From Strongyloides papillosus (lineage: Eukaryota; Nematoda; Chromadorea; Rhabditida; Strongyloididae), in assembly GCA_005656395.1 (NCBI GenBank), contig SRSI01000001.1, forward strand, positions 682,001 through 746,000: a stretch of 64,000 bases of DNA, written 5' to 3'. How positions within the stretch are numbered: the stretch's first letter is position 1; every line of letters begins with the position of its first letter. The position numbers were made by a program, and so were the translations under genes. The notes beneath the pieces are model-generated. The model had not been told where the DNA came from, searched no databases, and saw only the letters and a program-made list of their open reading frames with translations. Below, piece by piece: positions 43,488 to 56,110 of this stretch.

Positions 43488-44048
43488 AAAGGCATGACTA
43501 CTATTTCTATCTGTTTAAACTTAAGAATTATTTCTTTCTATCCTAAACTTATATTATTCATGCATAACATTTCGTTATTTTAATTGTAATTCTTTTTCTT
43601 TTGTTTGTATATTTAAACTTTTTGTAAAATCCTTGTTTTCAATTAAGGATATTGTAAATTACTATTTGTAACTAATAAAATCTTCTTTACTTTTAAACTT
43701 GCATAAGATCTAAAGTAAGAAATTTTATAGTATATAAATTATGTTAATTTCATCCTTCTAGGTAGACGATTTCTTAAATAATATATGTTTATATAAGAGT
43801 AAACATATGTAGTAAAATGATTCCATAAACCAAATTGCTAAAGAAAAAAGAAGACGATCAAATTCTTCTTAATCCAATTCGAATATATCCTCTGTTATTG
43901 TTTATAACGCCAGAAACTGTACCCACACAATACATTAATTGTGTTTTCGTTATAACTTCCCATATAAACATCATTGCCTAGCAAGTTACTTACCATTTAT
44001 TAATAATTGCTAGAAAGATTGCGTTTTATTGCCTACAATTATCTACAA
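43488..44048 (+). other. Element E spacer between accessory ORFs
   Basis: AT-rich; CCATATAAACATC at about 43960 is a possible TATA-like box for the basic ORF. Confidence 0.35.
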
Positions 44049-44552
44049 ATGTCTTCAATGACGAATAATCAAGTCCCAAAATACAAGATCTTAACCATGG
44101 AAGAAAAGCAATGGCTATTCAAAAAGATAATGTTCTCCGGATGTTCGTTCAAAATGTCAAATATCACCGAAGAAGAATGGGAGAACTACAAGAAAAGAGT
44201 TAACAAAATTGAAGCAGAAAGAGCTAGAAGAAGAGAAGAGGAAGAAGTCAGAAGACTCTCTAAGGAAGAAAGGAAAGAACTCAAGGATACCTTTAAAAGA
44301 CTTCCACAAGGTGCCCAAAACTATCTTAAAGATAGAAAAAGAACTAACAAACAAAAAGCTGGACAGGAAGTAAATAAGGGAAACCAAAGAGAATGGCACC
44401 AACTACATGAAGAGGAAAAAGAAGAATTCAAAAGAAGACATCAATCCCCAAGACCAGGGGAAAATTATTTACAATATTACCATAGAATGGAGGATAGAAA
44501 AAGACGTATAGAAGTAAAAAGAAAGCGAATCAACGATAATGAATTCGAATAA
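44049..44552 (+). CDS. Element E basic coiled-coil accessory protein
   Basis: 167 residues from ATG 44049; an in-frame TTG at 44007 is less likely as a start. It has a short mixed N-terminus, then an Arg/Glu/Lys-rich helix, LPQGAQNYLKDRK, a Tyr-containing PRPGENYLQYYHR block, and NDNEFE at the end. It shares this plan with the D protein at 39102-39800 but is shorter. It is intact in an element whose pol is wrecked. Confidence 0.65.
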   Translation: MSSMTNNQVPKYKILTMEEKQWLFKKIMFSGCSFKMSNITEEEWENYKKRVNKIEAERARRREEEEVRRLSKEERKELKDTFKRLPQGAQNYLKDRKRTNKQKAGQEVNKGNQREWHQLHEEEKEEFKRRHQSPRPGENYLQYYHRMEDRKRRIEVKRKRINDNEFE

Positions 44553-44983
44553 ATTTTTCCTATCCAATATCTTGACTCCCATTCCTTCTTCACCACAACT
44601 TAAATTTTTTTTATTTTAAAATATATTTTTAAATAATATATTTTTAATGTAATTCTTTTTTTTCACTACTTCTATACCTCTTAATATGTTTATGAATAAA
44701 ATTATTCTAAACTGACTTGTACTTAATTATATCTTTTCGATAACATATATGTTCCTATACTTACTGCAATTCTCTCATTATACTTTATCATTGTAAATTC
44801 ATAACAATATTAATAATCCTTTATTGTAATTCATATATATCTATGTATCTAAAACATATAACTAATAAAAATCAAAACAAACAAAAAAGAATTTATTATA
44901 ACAACAACAAAGAAAAAAAGAGAAAGGGCAAGAAATAAAAGAGAAACCCGATCAAAAAAAGGGAAGAGGAATAGACAAATCCT
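44553..44983. other. Spacer between convergent ORFs of element E
   Basis: Noncoding AT-rich sequence; the basic ORF and the opposite-strand ORF end toward each other across it. Confidence 0.4.
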
Positions 44984-45307
44984 TCACAGCTCCTCCGGTA
45001 TTTGAATAAAGGTGGTGGTTTGTGGTGTTGGATCGCTTACTGGAACGACCGCTGTTGACGCTCCCCATAAACTGTTGATGAGTTGAAGAAATTGGCGACC
45101 TTTCTCACTTTTTGAAAGGTATTTGATAATTATGGGTGCCAAAGCTCCACTTATAAAAATACCCAAACTGGAAAGTCGGGTGCTCAAATGGGAAGCCACT
45201 TCACCAGGACTATTACCTGGGCTTCCAGTCACGTTGGCTATGACCACACGCATGGTGCTGCAGTAGTTGTTAGGGTCCTCGATATCTTCGGCTGGGATGC
45301 AGGACAT
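44984..45307 (-). CDS. Element E opposite-strand membrane-type ORF
   Basis: 107 residues from ATG 45307. An N-terminal part with Cys and EDIEDPNNYC is followed by a hydrophobic segment (LGIFISGALAPIIIKYLS), a charged helix and a Thr/Pro tail. The order matches the element G ORF at 20598-21110 (EKEDPTDLC, hydrophobic helix, LS..YGKK). Both lie antisense to, and 3' of, the acidic ORF. TATTTTAG precedes the ATG by about 15 nt, which may be a splice acceptor. Its G+C is higher than the surrounding DNA. Function unknown. Confidence 0.6.
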   Translation of the reverse strand: MSCIPAEDIEDPNNYCSTMRVVIANVTGSPGNSPGEVASHLSTRLSSLGIFISGALAPIIIKYLSKSEKGRQFLQLINSLWGASTAVVPVSDPTPQTTTFIQIPEEL

Positions 45308-46150
45308 AATTCTTATGACTAAAATACAAAGAAGTTAAAGAAAATATTTAAAACATTCAAATAAATTTAGAAAAATATATAAATAAATTTAAAATTAATT
45401 TAATATAAAAATTAAATTATATTAAATATATTAATAAAATAAATTATTGGGATAACCCCAATTCTTTACAAGAGACTACAAAAGAATTGTTTCCCAAAGC
45501 TAATACCCACATACCTGAACATCAGATAACTATTACTTAAATACCAAAACACAATAACACTCATGATATTTCGATAACTCCCGTGTACAAGTTTTCAAGA
45601 CCTTTTGTAACGAATAAACCCAAAGATTTTTGAATAAAATAATAATAACAACTCAAGATCATCAATAATAACTTGAAAACCAGCAAATAAATTCAATATC
45701 ACCAATAAATAACCTCAAAAACTATCAAAATAATCAAATAAACAACAAAATTAAATATAAATCCCAATATGTATTGCTAAATAATAGTGATTTACTTCTT
45801 TACCGGGTGGTAAAGTTTCGGGGAAGGGAGGCGAAATCAAGCCAATAATTCTCACCAAATATGAAACCCGCCCATAAAATTTTGGCTATATAAGGAGAAC
45901 TCTTAGTGATGAATAGATATAGTGGTATTGGTGGTAGAGTTGGTATTCTTAAGGAATATGAATTTATAATAAATAAATATATTATATATACTGTATATTA
46001 ATTTTTCTTTATTTTAATAAAAACTTACAGTTAAAATTTTATTATTAAATGGTGTATAACCTAAAAAATATAGAATGATAACAAAAGATACAATACAATA
46101 TAATAAGCGCGATATAAAATAAAAGATGTATCCCATATATGCTCATTATA
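45308..46150 (+). other. Element E 3' end with possible polypurine tract and LTR
   Basis: A ggggaagggaggcg run (45820-45833) is followed by an LTR-like segment with CCCGCCC and a GGCTATATAAGGAG box near 45890. No 5' partner could be confirmed at 30.4 kb because too little of it is left. Confidence 0.4.
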
Positions 46151-46156
46151 TATATA

Positions 46157-47611
46157 CATGGTGGCCCATCTAAAACTCCCCAGGCATTTGCATATATATC
46201 TCTACGCATAGATAAGCTACAAATATAGTATTATAATCATTTTGTAGCTGAGATATATCCCATCCTAAATCTTTTGACAAATCAACAAAATGTAGATTCT
46301 AGGTGGGGTAATGAGCTTTTGAAATTTAGGTGCATTTTTCGACTTTCACTGAATGTAACTTTTTAATTTGGGAAGATTTTTTAAAAATTGTTGCAGATTC
46401 TGAAAGTACAAAGTCTTTTGTACTAAATCCCAAAATTACGTAAAAATTGATGTCTCGCAACTTTGTTTAATTTTTAAATAAAAGTTAAAAATCTTGATTT
46501 TTGCCAAAAAAATCTATGTTTTTTAAGAATAACATTTTAATTAGATAATTTTTAAAAAGGTTTTATTGATATTCTGATAGAGTAAGCAAAGCTCTATCGA
46601 ATGAGTATATGATCGTTCTGAGTGGTTGACATTGAAAGAAGTTATGATTTGCCAAAGTCGACTTTTTGACACTTTCATTTGAAAGTTAAAATACAAATAA
46701 TACTTTCCCCGATCTTTATGGTATCCTAGTAGCAATAATAAGGCTACTTATTCATATTAGTTTACAGATGATTACTTATTTGTTCATAAATTGTCTTAAG
46801 AACTGAAATATTCCTTATCACACAAATTCAAGAAAAAAATAATTTTTTTAGTATTTTCACACTATTTACAATTGTTTTAAACTATTTTGTGTAGATATTA
46901 CTCAGTAAGAACAATTCTAGAGTGGTTTTTTAATTTTTTATATATCCACTCATAATCTCATACCCTGTATTTTTAAAATATGAGCGAGCTTTTATCAAAT
47001 AAGGGCAATATTTTTAATACTTTTGAAAATAAAACATAATCCGTGTCCGAAAATTCGAAAAAGATTGACATATTTTCTTTTTTTATAGAATTATTGTAAA
47101 ATATGGTCAATTTTTGACTATTCATAACTTTCTTCAAACTTAATCAAATTAAGTGACACTATACTTATTCGATAGAGCTTTGCTTACTATATCAGAATAT
47201 CAATAAAACCTTTTTAAAAATTATCTAATTAAAATGTTATTCTTAAAAAACATCGATTTTTTGCCAAAAATCATGATTTGTAACTTTTATTTAAAAATTA
47301 AACAAAGTTGCCGGACTTCAATTTTTACGTAATTTTGGGATTTAGTACAAAAGACTTTGTACTTTCAGAATCTGCAAGAAAATTTAAAAAATCTTTCTAA
47401 ATAAAAAAGTTACATTTAGTGAAAGTCGAAAAATGCACCTAAATTTCAATAGCTTATAACTTCAACTAGAATCCACATTTTGTTGATTTGTCAATAGATT
47501 TAGGATGGGATATATCTCAGCTACAAAATGATTATAATACAATGTTTGTAGCTTATCTATGCGTGGAGATATATATGCAAATGCCTGGGGAGTTTTAGGT
47601 GGGCCACCCTG
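46157..47611. mobile_element. Long-TIR DNA element, copy 2
   Basis: Same family as 5032-6484 in the opposite internal orientation: the left end is CATGGTGGCC, the right end GGCCACCCTG, with TA on both sides. The central blocks (aagtcgactttttgacac, gataagaatatt-like) match the inverse of copy 1. No transposase ORF. Confidence 0.8.
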
Positions 47612-47897
47612 TATTTTATGATAGAGATTACACCGAGAAATCACAAAATAAATGTATAATATTAAATTTAGCTTAATTCATACCATAACTTATTTTCGTG
47701 TCAAGAGAAATTTCTTGAATTTATCTAACTATAGTCTCAAATTCTTACTACAATTTCCCATTGTAAAAAATTAAAATAAATAAATTCATATTAAAACAGT
47801 CTTTATGTAGAAATGTAAGGAGACTTGTCCTGATAATATTTTGCATATTACCTCAATTTAAAAATTAATTTTAAAAAAGTTATGTTCAATCTTAAAG

Positions 47898-48545
47898 ATG
47901 TTGTCAAAAAGGGAATTACAGGTAATTTTCTTACATGAGTTCAAACTTAGATATAATAAAGTTGAAGCATATCGAAATAAAGTGAATGCATAGGGGGAAG
48001 GGTCAACTTCTGAACGCTATTTGCGTCAGTGGTTTGAGAAATTCCGAGGGGTTAATTTTGACCTCAATAATGAAATGGGTAAAAGAGGATTATTTACTAC
48101 CGATACTCAGAATTAATGGAAGATTGTTGAGCTAAATCCAAATCAGTGACTAAGAAAGTTGAAATATATTGACAGAAGCTTGAGAAAATGAAGGAAAAAC
48201 TAAAAAAAGTCATCCGACATTTAAAATAGGAATAACCCAATATTATAGGACGACAAGATAAGATGCCATTTTTCAAAGCTAGTATTAAAAGAACTTGATG
48301 AATTGAAATATGGAGCTCTATCTCACCCTCCATACTCCCTTGATCTCTTTCTTACAATTTTCGATTTGTTTGAGCATTTTAATGTATTTTTTAAGGATAA
48401 ATTGTTTAAGAATCAGGAGTCGGCAGAAAGCGATTTCAGTGACTTTCATTAAATCCAAAAGTCCTGAATCTTAAAAAAGGGGATTCAAAAGCTGTTAGAA
48501 TGTTGAGAAAAATGTGTAGATTCTAACGAATATATTTTTGATTAA
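47898..48545 (+). pseudogene. Mariner transposase remnant
   Basis: Reading across frames recovers a mariner-type transposase: a helix-turn-helix start with LHEFKLRYNKVEAYRN, GSTSERYLRQWFEKFRG, ALSHPPYSLDL and a CVDSNEYIF terminus. Several stops and a large loss in the catalytic core (only the segment around HPPYSLDL remains) make it dead. Mariner transposases catalyse cut-and-paste at TA. No TIRs were identified around it. Confidence 0.8.
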
Positions 48546-48621
48546 TTTACTTAACATAAACTTGAAGAAATATTGTCTTAATTAATTTTTTCTCTCCGCG
48601 GCCATTATTTAATGCACCAAC

Positions 48622-49342
48622 CTAATATTTAGAATTTTTATAATAGCTAGCGTTAAGTAACTTTAAGAGATAGTAATTTCTAGTCTTAAATGTATTATAT
48701 ATAACGTCTGATGAAGATGTATTGTAGCATATACAATTCATGATATTTCCTTCATAATCAGTTAAAAAGAACATTAAAAGAGTAACTGTCTGATGCTTTT
48801 TTTTATTGAGATTACTCTTACTAAGTATAAGAACGATGGTATAGGTTGAAATGTTTGAAGATGTATTGTAAATTTCTTTTAAATCAGTTTCAGCACTATC
48901 TTTCTCGAACGATCCTTTTATGTCTAAATCCATTTTAGTATTGATAAGATTTATGTTGTCATTAGGGAAAATTTTAGGAGTGTTAACAATTTCATATTCT
49001 GAGACTTCTAATTCTTTGTGAAATTCGTGTAAAATGAAATCGAACCTAGTACTGACATGCATTTTTTTTACAGCTACAACCACTCTTCCATACTTGATAA
49101 TATGCTCCAAAAATTCAGCAGATATCTCTTTAATTTTTGTTTTTAATAGTTTTGAATAATTATCAGTAGCTTCGAATCCATTGTTCATGTTAGTAGAAAC
49201 CTGTAAATATTATATTATGATATAAAGTATAAAATATTACCTTGATAATAAGTGGATGATTGTTAATTTCACTAACATCATTTTTAGTATTTTCAATAAT
49301 ACTCTTGAGAAAATCAACATAAATAAGATTGCAGCTTGACAT
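48622..49342 (-). CDS. Two-exon gene of unknown function
   Basis: Exon 1 is 49241-49342 (34 codons from ATG) and exon 2 is 48622-49200, joined across a 40-nt GT-AG intron (GTAAT donor, TTTACAG acceptor) in phase 0. The protein has 226 residues. It is rich in Asn, Lys, Ser and Ile, with a central KEISAEFLEH helix and a VVVAVKKMH strand, and no signal peptide; a short hydrophobic stretch TYTIVLILS is more strand-like than membrane-like. A TTTTTTTTAG acceptor sits about 30 nt upstream of the ATG, as in trans-spliced nematode genes. I do not recognise the family. Intact frame and standard splice sites favour a real host gene. Confidence 0.6.
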
Positions 49343-49794
49343 TATTAAAAGCAAGTTTTGAAAATCTAGCCTAAAAAAAACTATATTAAATATATTGCCA
49401 TATCAAATATCTTAGAGGAGAGCTGTGCTTCGAAAAATAATTTTTGATTAGTATACAGTTTGATTGACATAATACCAATCAAACGTATAAGATGTTGAGT
49501 ATAAATAGGTTTAAATTGTGATGACTCTTTATTTTTCTTTCTCCCTATATTTTAACACATCATTACTACTAAGGAGATCTTTTGTAAACTAAGGAAATAC
49601 TTGGATAGGTCAAATCCATTTAATTATTGTATAATGTCTATTCTATTTGTTTAGTTTTTTTATATAATCTCAAAGTTTAAAATAAAGTCCTTTTATTAAT
49701 TGGTGTCTTTCTCGGTGGTAGGGATTGTTTATCTACTGGCGATCCACCAATTTAACTCATTAAATTTAAACCTTTTCAAAAAACGTATTTTAAA
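49343..49794. other. Noncoding region upstream of the two-exon gene
   Basis: The presumed promoter region; no motif beyond AT-richness. Confidence 0.35.
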
Positions 49795-50515
49795 TAAATT
49801 TTTACCTAATGATGAAATTTTAACTAATGATAAATTTTTTACCTGATAATGAATTTTTACCTAAAAGGAAATTTTACCTGATAATGAATTTTTTACATAG
49901 TAAAGGGATGACATAGCGGAATGATGTATTGATGTCATTTTATATAAGGCAGTAAAATGACAATAAAGTCATTTTATTTTTTCTAAGTATAATTATTAAT
50001 TTGTATTTTTGTAGACCAAAATGACCATTTAAAATAAAATTTTAAACTACTTGATAATAAATTTTTTACCTAATAATGAATTTTTACCTTAATAAGAAAT
50101 TTCACCTAATAATAAATTTTTTGCTCGATAATGAATTTTTACCTTAAAAAGGAATTTTATATAATAAGAAATTTTTTTATTTAATAAATAATTTTCCTTA
50201 ATAAGGAATTTTTTTACTTAATAATGAATTTTTATCTTAAAAAGGAATTTTATCTAATAAGGAATTTTTTTATTTAATAAGGAATTTTCCTTAATAAAGA
50301 ATTTTCCTCAATAAAGAATTTTTTCCTTAATAAGGAATTTTTTTACTTAATAAGGAATTTTTTTACTTAATAAGGAATTTTTTTACTTAATAAGGAATTT
50401 TTTACTTAATAAGGAATTTTTTTACTTAATAAGGAGTTTTTCTACTTAATAAGAAATTTTCCTTAATAAGGAATTTTTTATTTTATAAGGAATTTTTTTA
50501 CCTAAAGTCAGATAT
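49795..50515. repeat. Minisatellite, TTTTTACTTAATAAGGAAT-type unit
   Basis: Units of about 16-20 bp built on tttttac-ctaataatgaat and tttttacttaataaggaat repeat with variation. The most regular run is 50330-50440. A break at about 49905-50040 contains unrelated sequence. Confidence 0.85.
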
Positions 50516-50895
50516 ATTCATAAATATCTCTTGACACGAATTAGTCAGGATCTGTTTTACTGTATAATTTTATCATGTTTTATCATATAATATTCATTTT
50601 ATCATTCCCCACCATTCCCCATCATTTCATAATTATTGTTATAGTGTGTTCCCTTTTAAATATATATTCATGTTTGTATTTATTATAGGTTACACACCAG
50701 CTTAAATAAAATTTTAACTCTAATAAGAAATTTTTACTTAATAAGAAATTCTACACACAGAAAAAAAATAGGAAGCATTTTTGCGTAGAATGTAATAAAT
50801 TTTTCCCACCTAACAAAATTTGAATTTTCTTGAATTGCGACTAGTTTTATCGCAATTATATGGTACATAAAAATTAAAGCAGTAATTAAGTAGTT

Positions 50896-51232
50896 AATAA
50901 GATATAGCCATATCTTAAGTAGTAGTTCTGATTTTTGTAATTTTGGAATAAGATTTAGTGAACCAATCCCAATGTTTTTATTCATTCTTTTTATTCATTT
51001 TAAAATATTAGTTATCTAAGTTGTAAATTTGGAGATCTTATATTTATATTGTTAAAAATTTAACTACTTGTATTGTGTAAGTATAATGTTGTCTTTGTTT
51101 AATATTGTATTGTGTCTCTCTCAAGGTGGCCACATAAATACTTTACTTATAGTTAATAAATAAAATTTAAACAGATCTGAGTTTTTGTTCTAATAGGAAT
51201 TGACGCCAGCAACAACTTATTAAATTTTTACT
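50896..51232 (+). repeat. Element I 5' LTR
   Basis: It begins AATAAGATATAGCC within a short palindrome and ends TTTTTACT. It is followed by the primer-binding candidate TGGATCTTCTGAATC. Confidence 0.8.
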
Positions 51233-51246
51233 GGATCTTCTGAATC
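51232..51246 (+). promoter_or_regulatory. Element I primer-binding site
   Basis: TGGATCTTCTGAATC abuts the LTR and starts with the expected TGG; different from the site used by B, D and G. Confidence 0.55.
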
Positions 51247-54200
51247 AAACCTATGAGAAGAAGAACTCGTTCTACCAAGCCAATCACTACAACAGAAGAA
51301 AATCTTCGAAAATATTCAACAAAGCGCTAACTCAGAAGTTCTTCTCAACATGAGTAATACTACTGATCCACCCATCCTTAATGATAGTCAAATCAATCCG
51401 AAAACTCCAACTAATGGAAATCTTACAACCCAGAACCATCCGCCTACACAGCCAAATATAATCGATATGGGGCAATTGCAAAATGTTATAAATGAGATGA
51501 TCCGTAATGCGATCAATAATTATCTACCAGCTGTCTTACCATAAGTTAACCAACCTACTTGTGTCACTCAATCACCACCACAAGTCATACAACCACCTTG
51601 TGTCACCAATGTCATACCTACAAATCAATTTGAAAATACTGTCACCGAAAATGTTAATGATGAAATGCCTATAGTTAATAATAGAGAAGATCTGGATATG
51701 CTTAATGTCCATAGAAATAGAATGATATATTCAAATGATCGTCACAGTTTTGTTATGCCTGAAAAGTTTAATGTTAAGGATAATTTTGGTAAATGGGAAA
51801 TTAAGTTCAATAGCTACTGTCGAATGAATAGAATTTCTGAAATAGACAAACTTGATACACTTATATTGTTACTGGACAATAGAGTTCTGCAAGAAGTCTA
51901 TGATGACCCATCTATCTCATCTTCATACTTGAGACTCGCCCAATATCTTAGAAGAAACTTTAATGGAGGATTAACTATACAAGCTGCCTCTGATGAATTA
52001 GATCTGCTTATAGCAAGAAGAGTAACAAAAGCTGATGATCTGGATAATGTTGCACGAAAAATTGACAATTACATTGATATCATGTTCCCATCTGATAATA
52101 GAGAAAGAAAAAATGAGGTGAAAATCAAGTATCTTAGTAAAGTTCTGCCATCCGCAATCCAAGGAAACTACTTTTGCAAACCAATGAATACGTTAGATGA
52201 TGGACTTGCTGCTGCTAAGACATTATGGTTTCAAGAACAGCGTGCTAAGAGGGATAAGGCTAGAGGACATTCAATTCTTAAGTTTTATAATCACAGATCT
52301 GATAACAGAAATGTAAAACCTTATCAACACCAAAAATCTCATCAAAATAATCTCTACTGCTCATATTGTAAAATGAACAATCATTCCACTGCTACATGTA
52401 GAAATTCTAAGAATAAGTTAAAAGCTCAGTCAAATAATATTGAAGTTAATGATCCACAAAGTAATAACATTGAAATTGTAACAAAAGATGTTAAGACAGA
52501 TCTGATAAATAAAGATGAAATGAAAAATGATGTTATTAATAATGAAGTATGTGATAACTATGAAGTTCAAAAGGTCGAAACTATTGATGAAAGTCCACCA
52601 TTACCACAGAACCATTCCTTTCGTGATATCCTGAGAAAGATAAATGTTAAGGATAATCTTATAAGTGCTGTAGTAAAGTTAAATGGATTAAATGTAATAG
52701 CTCTGGTAGATACTTGCTCAAATTGTGTTATTATTAATAATAAGTTAAAAGATAAACTTGGATTAACTACTTGTGAGGAAAGAAATATCTCAACATTTCA
52801 GTCTGATAATACAGCTCTGAAAATTAGTACTCCAATTACGATTCAAATTCAAAAAGAGAAGTTTATTATTAATGACAATGTTTATGCTGCAAAAGATGAT
52901 TTCAAGATCAATAGTTATGATGCAATTATAGGAACTAATGTACTGAAACGAATGATGGCTGTTATTGATCTGCAAACAGGAAAGATTATTGTGAATGAAA
53001 AACCAAAAGACTTAGTGAAAGATGATAATAATATATCTAATGTAATATTAAGTGATCAAGATGTTAATATTAATATTGATAAATTTGTCACAGATCTGAA
53101 ATTAAAATATCCATTAGCTTATGCTCGTCATTCTCTTGATATCGAACCTGGTAAAATAATGGTTAATGAAATTATAGTTTACAATAATAAAGAAATGATA
53201 AAAGCTCCATACTATAGTGTTCCAATACATGAAAAAGAAAGTGTCTCCAATTTACTCCAAACTTGGATAGATAATGATTTACTTGAAAGATCTGAATCAA
53301 ATTGTTTACATCGAATTATGTTATTGACTAAAGACGGTAAAAGAGATGATTTAGAATATTGTAGATTTATTGCTGACTTAAGACAGGTAAATTCAATCAC
53401 AAAATCTGTTAATTATAATACTCCAAAGATTCAAGAACTCTTACAATCTCTTCAATCATTCTCATTTATTACCAAGATAGATCTGAAATCTGCTTTATTT
53501 CAACTTTCACTCCCACCGAAATCACGTCAACTATATGGTATAAGAACACCCGTAGGAAATCTGTAATTCAAACGATTACCTCAAGGAGGAAAAGTGTCTT
53601 CAGCTATATTTAAACGTACAATGAAAGAAACATTTTATAAACTTAGAAAGAACTGTCTTATTTATTGTGATGATATATTACTATTCTCAAATGGAACTAT
53701 TCAAGATCATGAACAACTTATCAACCAATTTATGAAAATTGCGAATGAAAAAGAACTGAAAGTATCATTAGAGAAAAGTGTGTTCTTTGCTAGAGAAGCT
53801 AAATTCTTAGGTTATCATATCACAAGTTCTGGAACTAGACCAGATAGTACAAATGTTGATAATATACTTAAACGAGAACTGCCAAAGAGAAAGAAACAAT
53901 TAATTAGTTTTTTACAAGCTCTGAATTACTTTAGACATGTGATTCCAAACTTTTCAAGAACTGCATCTTGCTTATATGAACTATCTGCTGGCCGTGATTG
54001 TGCTATTACTATGAATGAACAACAATTAGAATGCTATCATGCTCTGCGTCAACAATTAATGAATGCTCCACTGATGTAACATCCAATTCATGGAATTCCT
54101 TTTACATTGACAACAGATGCTAGTAACAACACAATTGGTGCTATATTATCACAAACTCAGAACGGTATTGAAGTACCATTAGCTTTCTACTCTTGTCGTC

Positions 54201-54540
54201 TCACCAAAACCAAACGTGCTCGCTCTCCAACATTCTTAGAACTGTATGCCATAGCTAAATCACTTCAACACTTCAAGTACTTGCTGTCATCTGCTGAAAT
54301 AATTATCCGATCTGATCATAAACCATTGCTCCACTTATCTACTTCAAATAGTGATAAGAAGTACATGGAATTATTAGAAACAATAAATCAATTTAATGTC
54401 AAGTGGTCATACATTCCTGGAAAGTCAAATTTTGTTGCTGACTGGTTATCAAGATTATGTAATGAAAATTCACCATCTCCATCAACTAATACAGTTCTGG
54501 ATACATCAAATGTTGCTTCATCGAATGAAATTGTAAAACG

Positions 54541-54729
54541 TCAACGTGGTAGACCAAGAAAATGTCAAAAGTTAAACAGTTCTGTTGAAAATCTTAAAAA
54601 TGTTAAGGGTAACACTATTCAACCTGTTGATATCAAACGTCGTCGCGGAAGACCTGTTAAAAATATTTCAAAATTATCAAATTCTGCTATTACTATTACA
54701 AGAAAACGTGGACGTCCTAGAAAATGTTC
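54541..54729 (+). other. Three AT-hooks between RNase H and integrase of element I
   Basis: RQRGRPRKC, RRRGRPVK and RKRGRPRKC occur at 54541-54567, 54637-54662 and 54703-54729. The RGRP core is the minor-groove AT-hook. Such motifs are not a usual part of gypsy Pol. Confidence 0.8.
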
Positions 54730-56098
54730 ACATAAAAGTGATAATATTACAGATCTGACCTATAATTTTGATAAAAATGTTGATACTGATAAAAAAGTTT
54801 TGCCGTTAAGTTCTGATGTTAATTCAAAACTTATTGATGATACTACTATTCAATCTAATGATGATGATCTGACTTTTGTCGATGCTGCTACAGAAATTAT
54901 GTCAATGATAGATCTGACGAAATTAGATTTAGTTAAACTACAATCTGAAGATGTTAAATGTCAAAATGCTCTGTCTTCGGGTAAACTGGATAATCATGTA
55001 TGTTATAAAGATAAAAATGGTCTCATTAAAGTCAAAATAGGCAAGGAGGAAACTACAGATCTGATTGTAATACCAGAAAGTGCTGCTGATACTATCTTCA
55101 AGTTAAGTCATGACTTTAATGGACATTTTAGTTTTCTTAAGACTAAAGAAAATATAAATAAATCTCGTTACATATCTGGGTTGGCAAAGAAATTAGAAAA
55201 TTATTTAAAGAACTGTCATCATTGTAAGATAAGGAATACTGTTATGAGTCAACAAGGACCTATCAAGACTATACTGCTTGCAAATGTAATGGAAGAACTG
55301 TCAATGGATTTCTTAGGACCTCTTAAAGTTCTGGGAAGTAAAAAGCAAAAGTATATTCTAAACGTGATTGATACTGGTTCAAGATTTGTATTTCCAATAC
55401 CTACACAAACTCAACAACATGAAGAAATAATGTATCACTTAATGAATGATATTTTCTTAAAGTTCGGATTCCCAAGAAAAATTAGATGTGATAATGCTCA
55501 GAATTTCAAAGCTAATGCATTAAAAGAAGTGTTAGGTAGATTAAATATTCAACTGGAGTATAGTACACCACAATATTCAAAAAGTAACTCGATCTGCGAA
55601 AGATACTTAAGAACTCTACAAGCAGGAGTTAACAAATTAATTAGTATGACTGGAAGAGACTGGGATTGTTACATTCCATACTTGGCTTATGCATATAATA
55701 CAAATATAATAAGAAGTTTTAATATGTCGCCGTTTCAACTGATGTTTGCTCGATCACCAACTACTGCTCTGGATTTATTTTTAAGAGAATTTGATATTAC
55801 TTTACATGATCGTGAACTGGATATTTATGAAATGATGGAACGTGCTCAAGTAACACGTGATATTACTAATGAACGTCACTTTCAAGAGAGACTCTATGTA
55901 AGTAATGGTAATAAGAATAAAAAGTTTAAAACTTATGTTAAGAATGATCTGATCTATGTCAAGAACAAAATGAGAAAAGGAAAATTCAACAATGTCTACG
56001 ACGGACCGTATCCTGTTGTTACAGATCTGGGATCAAAGACAAAATATAAGGCGCCTCAGGTCGTATTCTTACATCTTCTAAGACCAACCTTCGTTCTT

Positions 56099-56110
56099 AA
56101 GAAGGGAGGA
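56099..56110 (+). promoter_or_regulatory. Element I polypurine tract
   Basis: AAGAAGGGAGGA lies directly before the 3' LTR and is itself coding (KKGG of Pol). Confidence 0.75.

Noticed and set aside
49795..50515. CRISPR-like array
   Set aside because: Units are adjacent and degenerate without unique spacers; the setting is eukaryotic.
50734..50985. Minus-strand ORF over the element I 5' LTR
   Set aside because: It is the reverse of LTR sequence and ends in the flank; no independent support.
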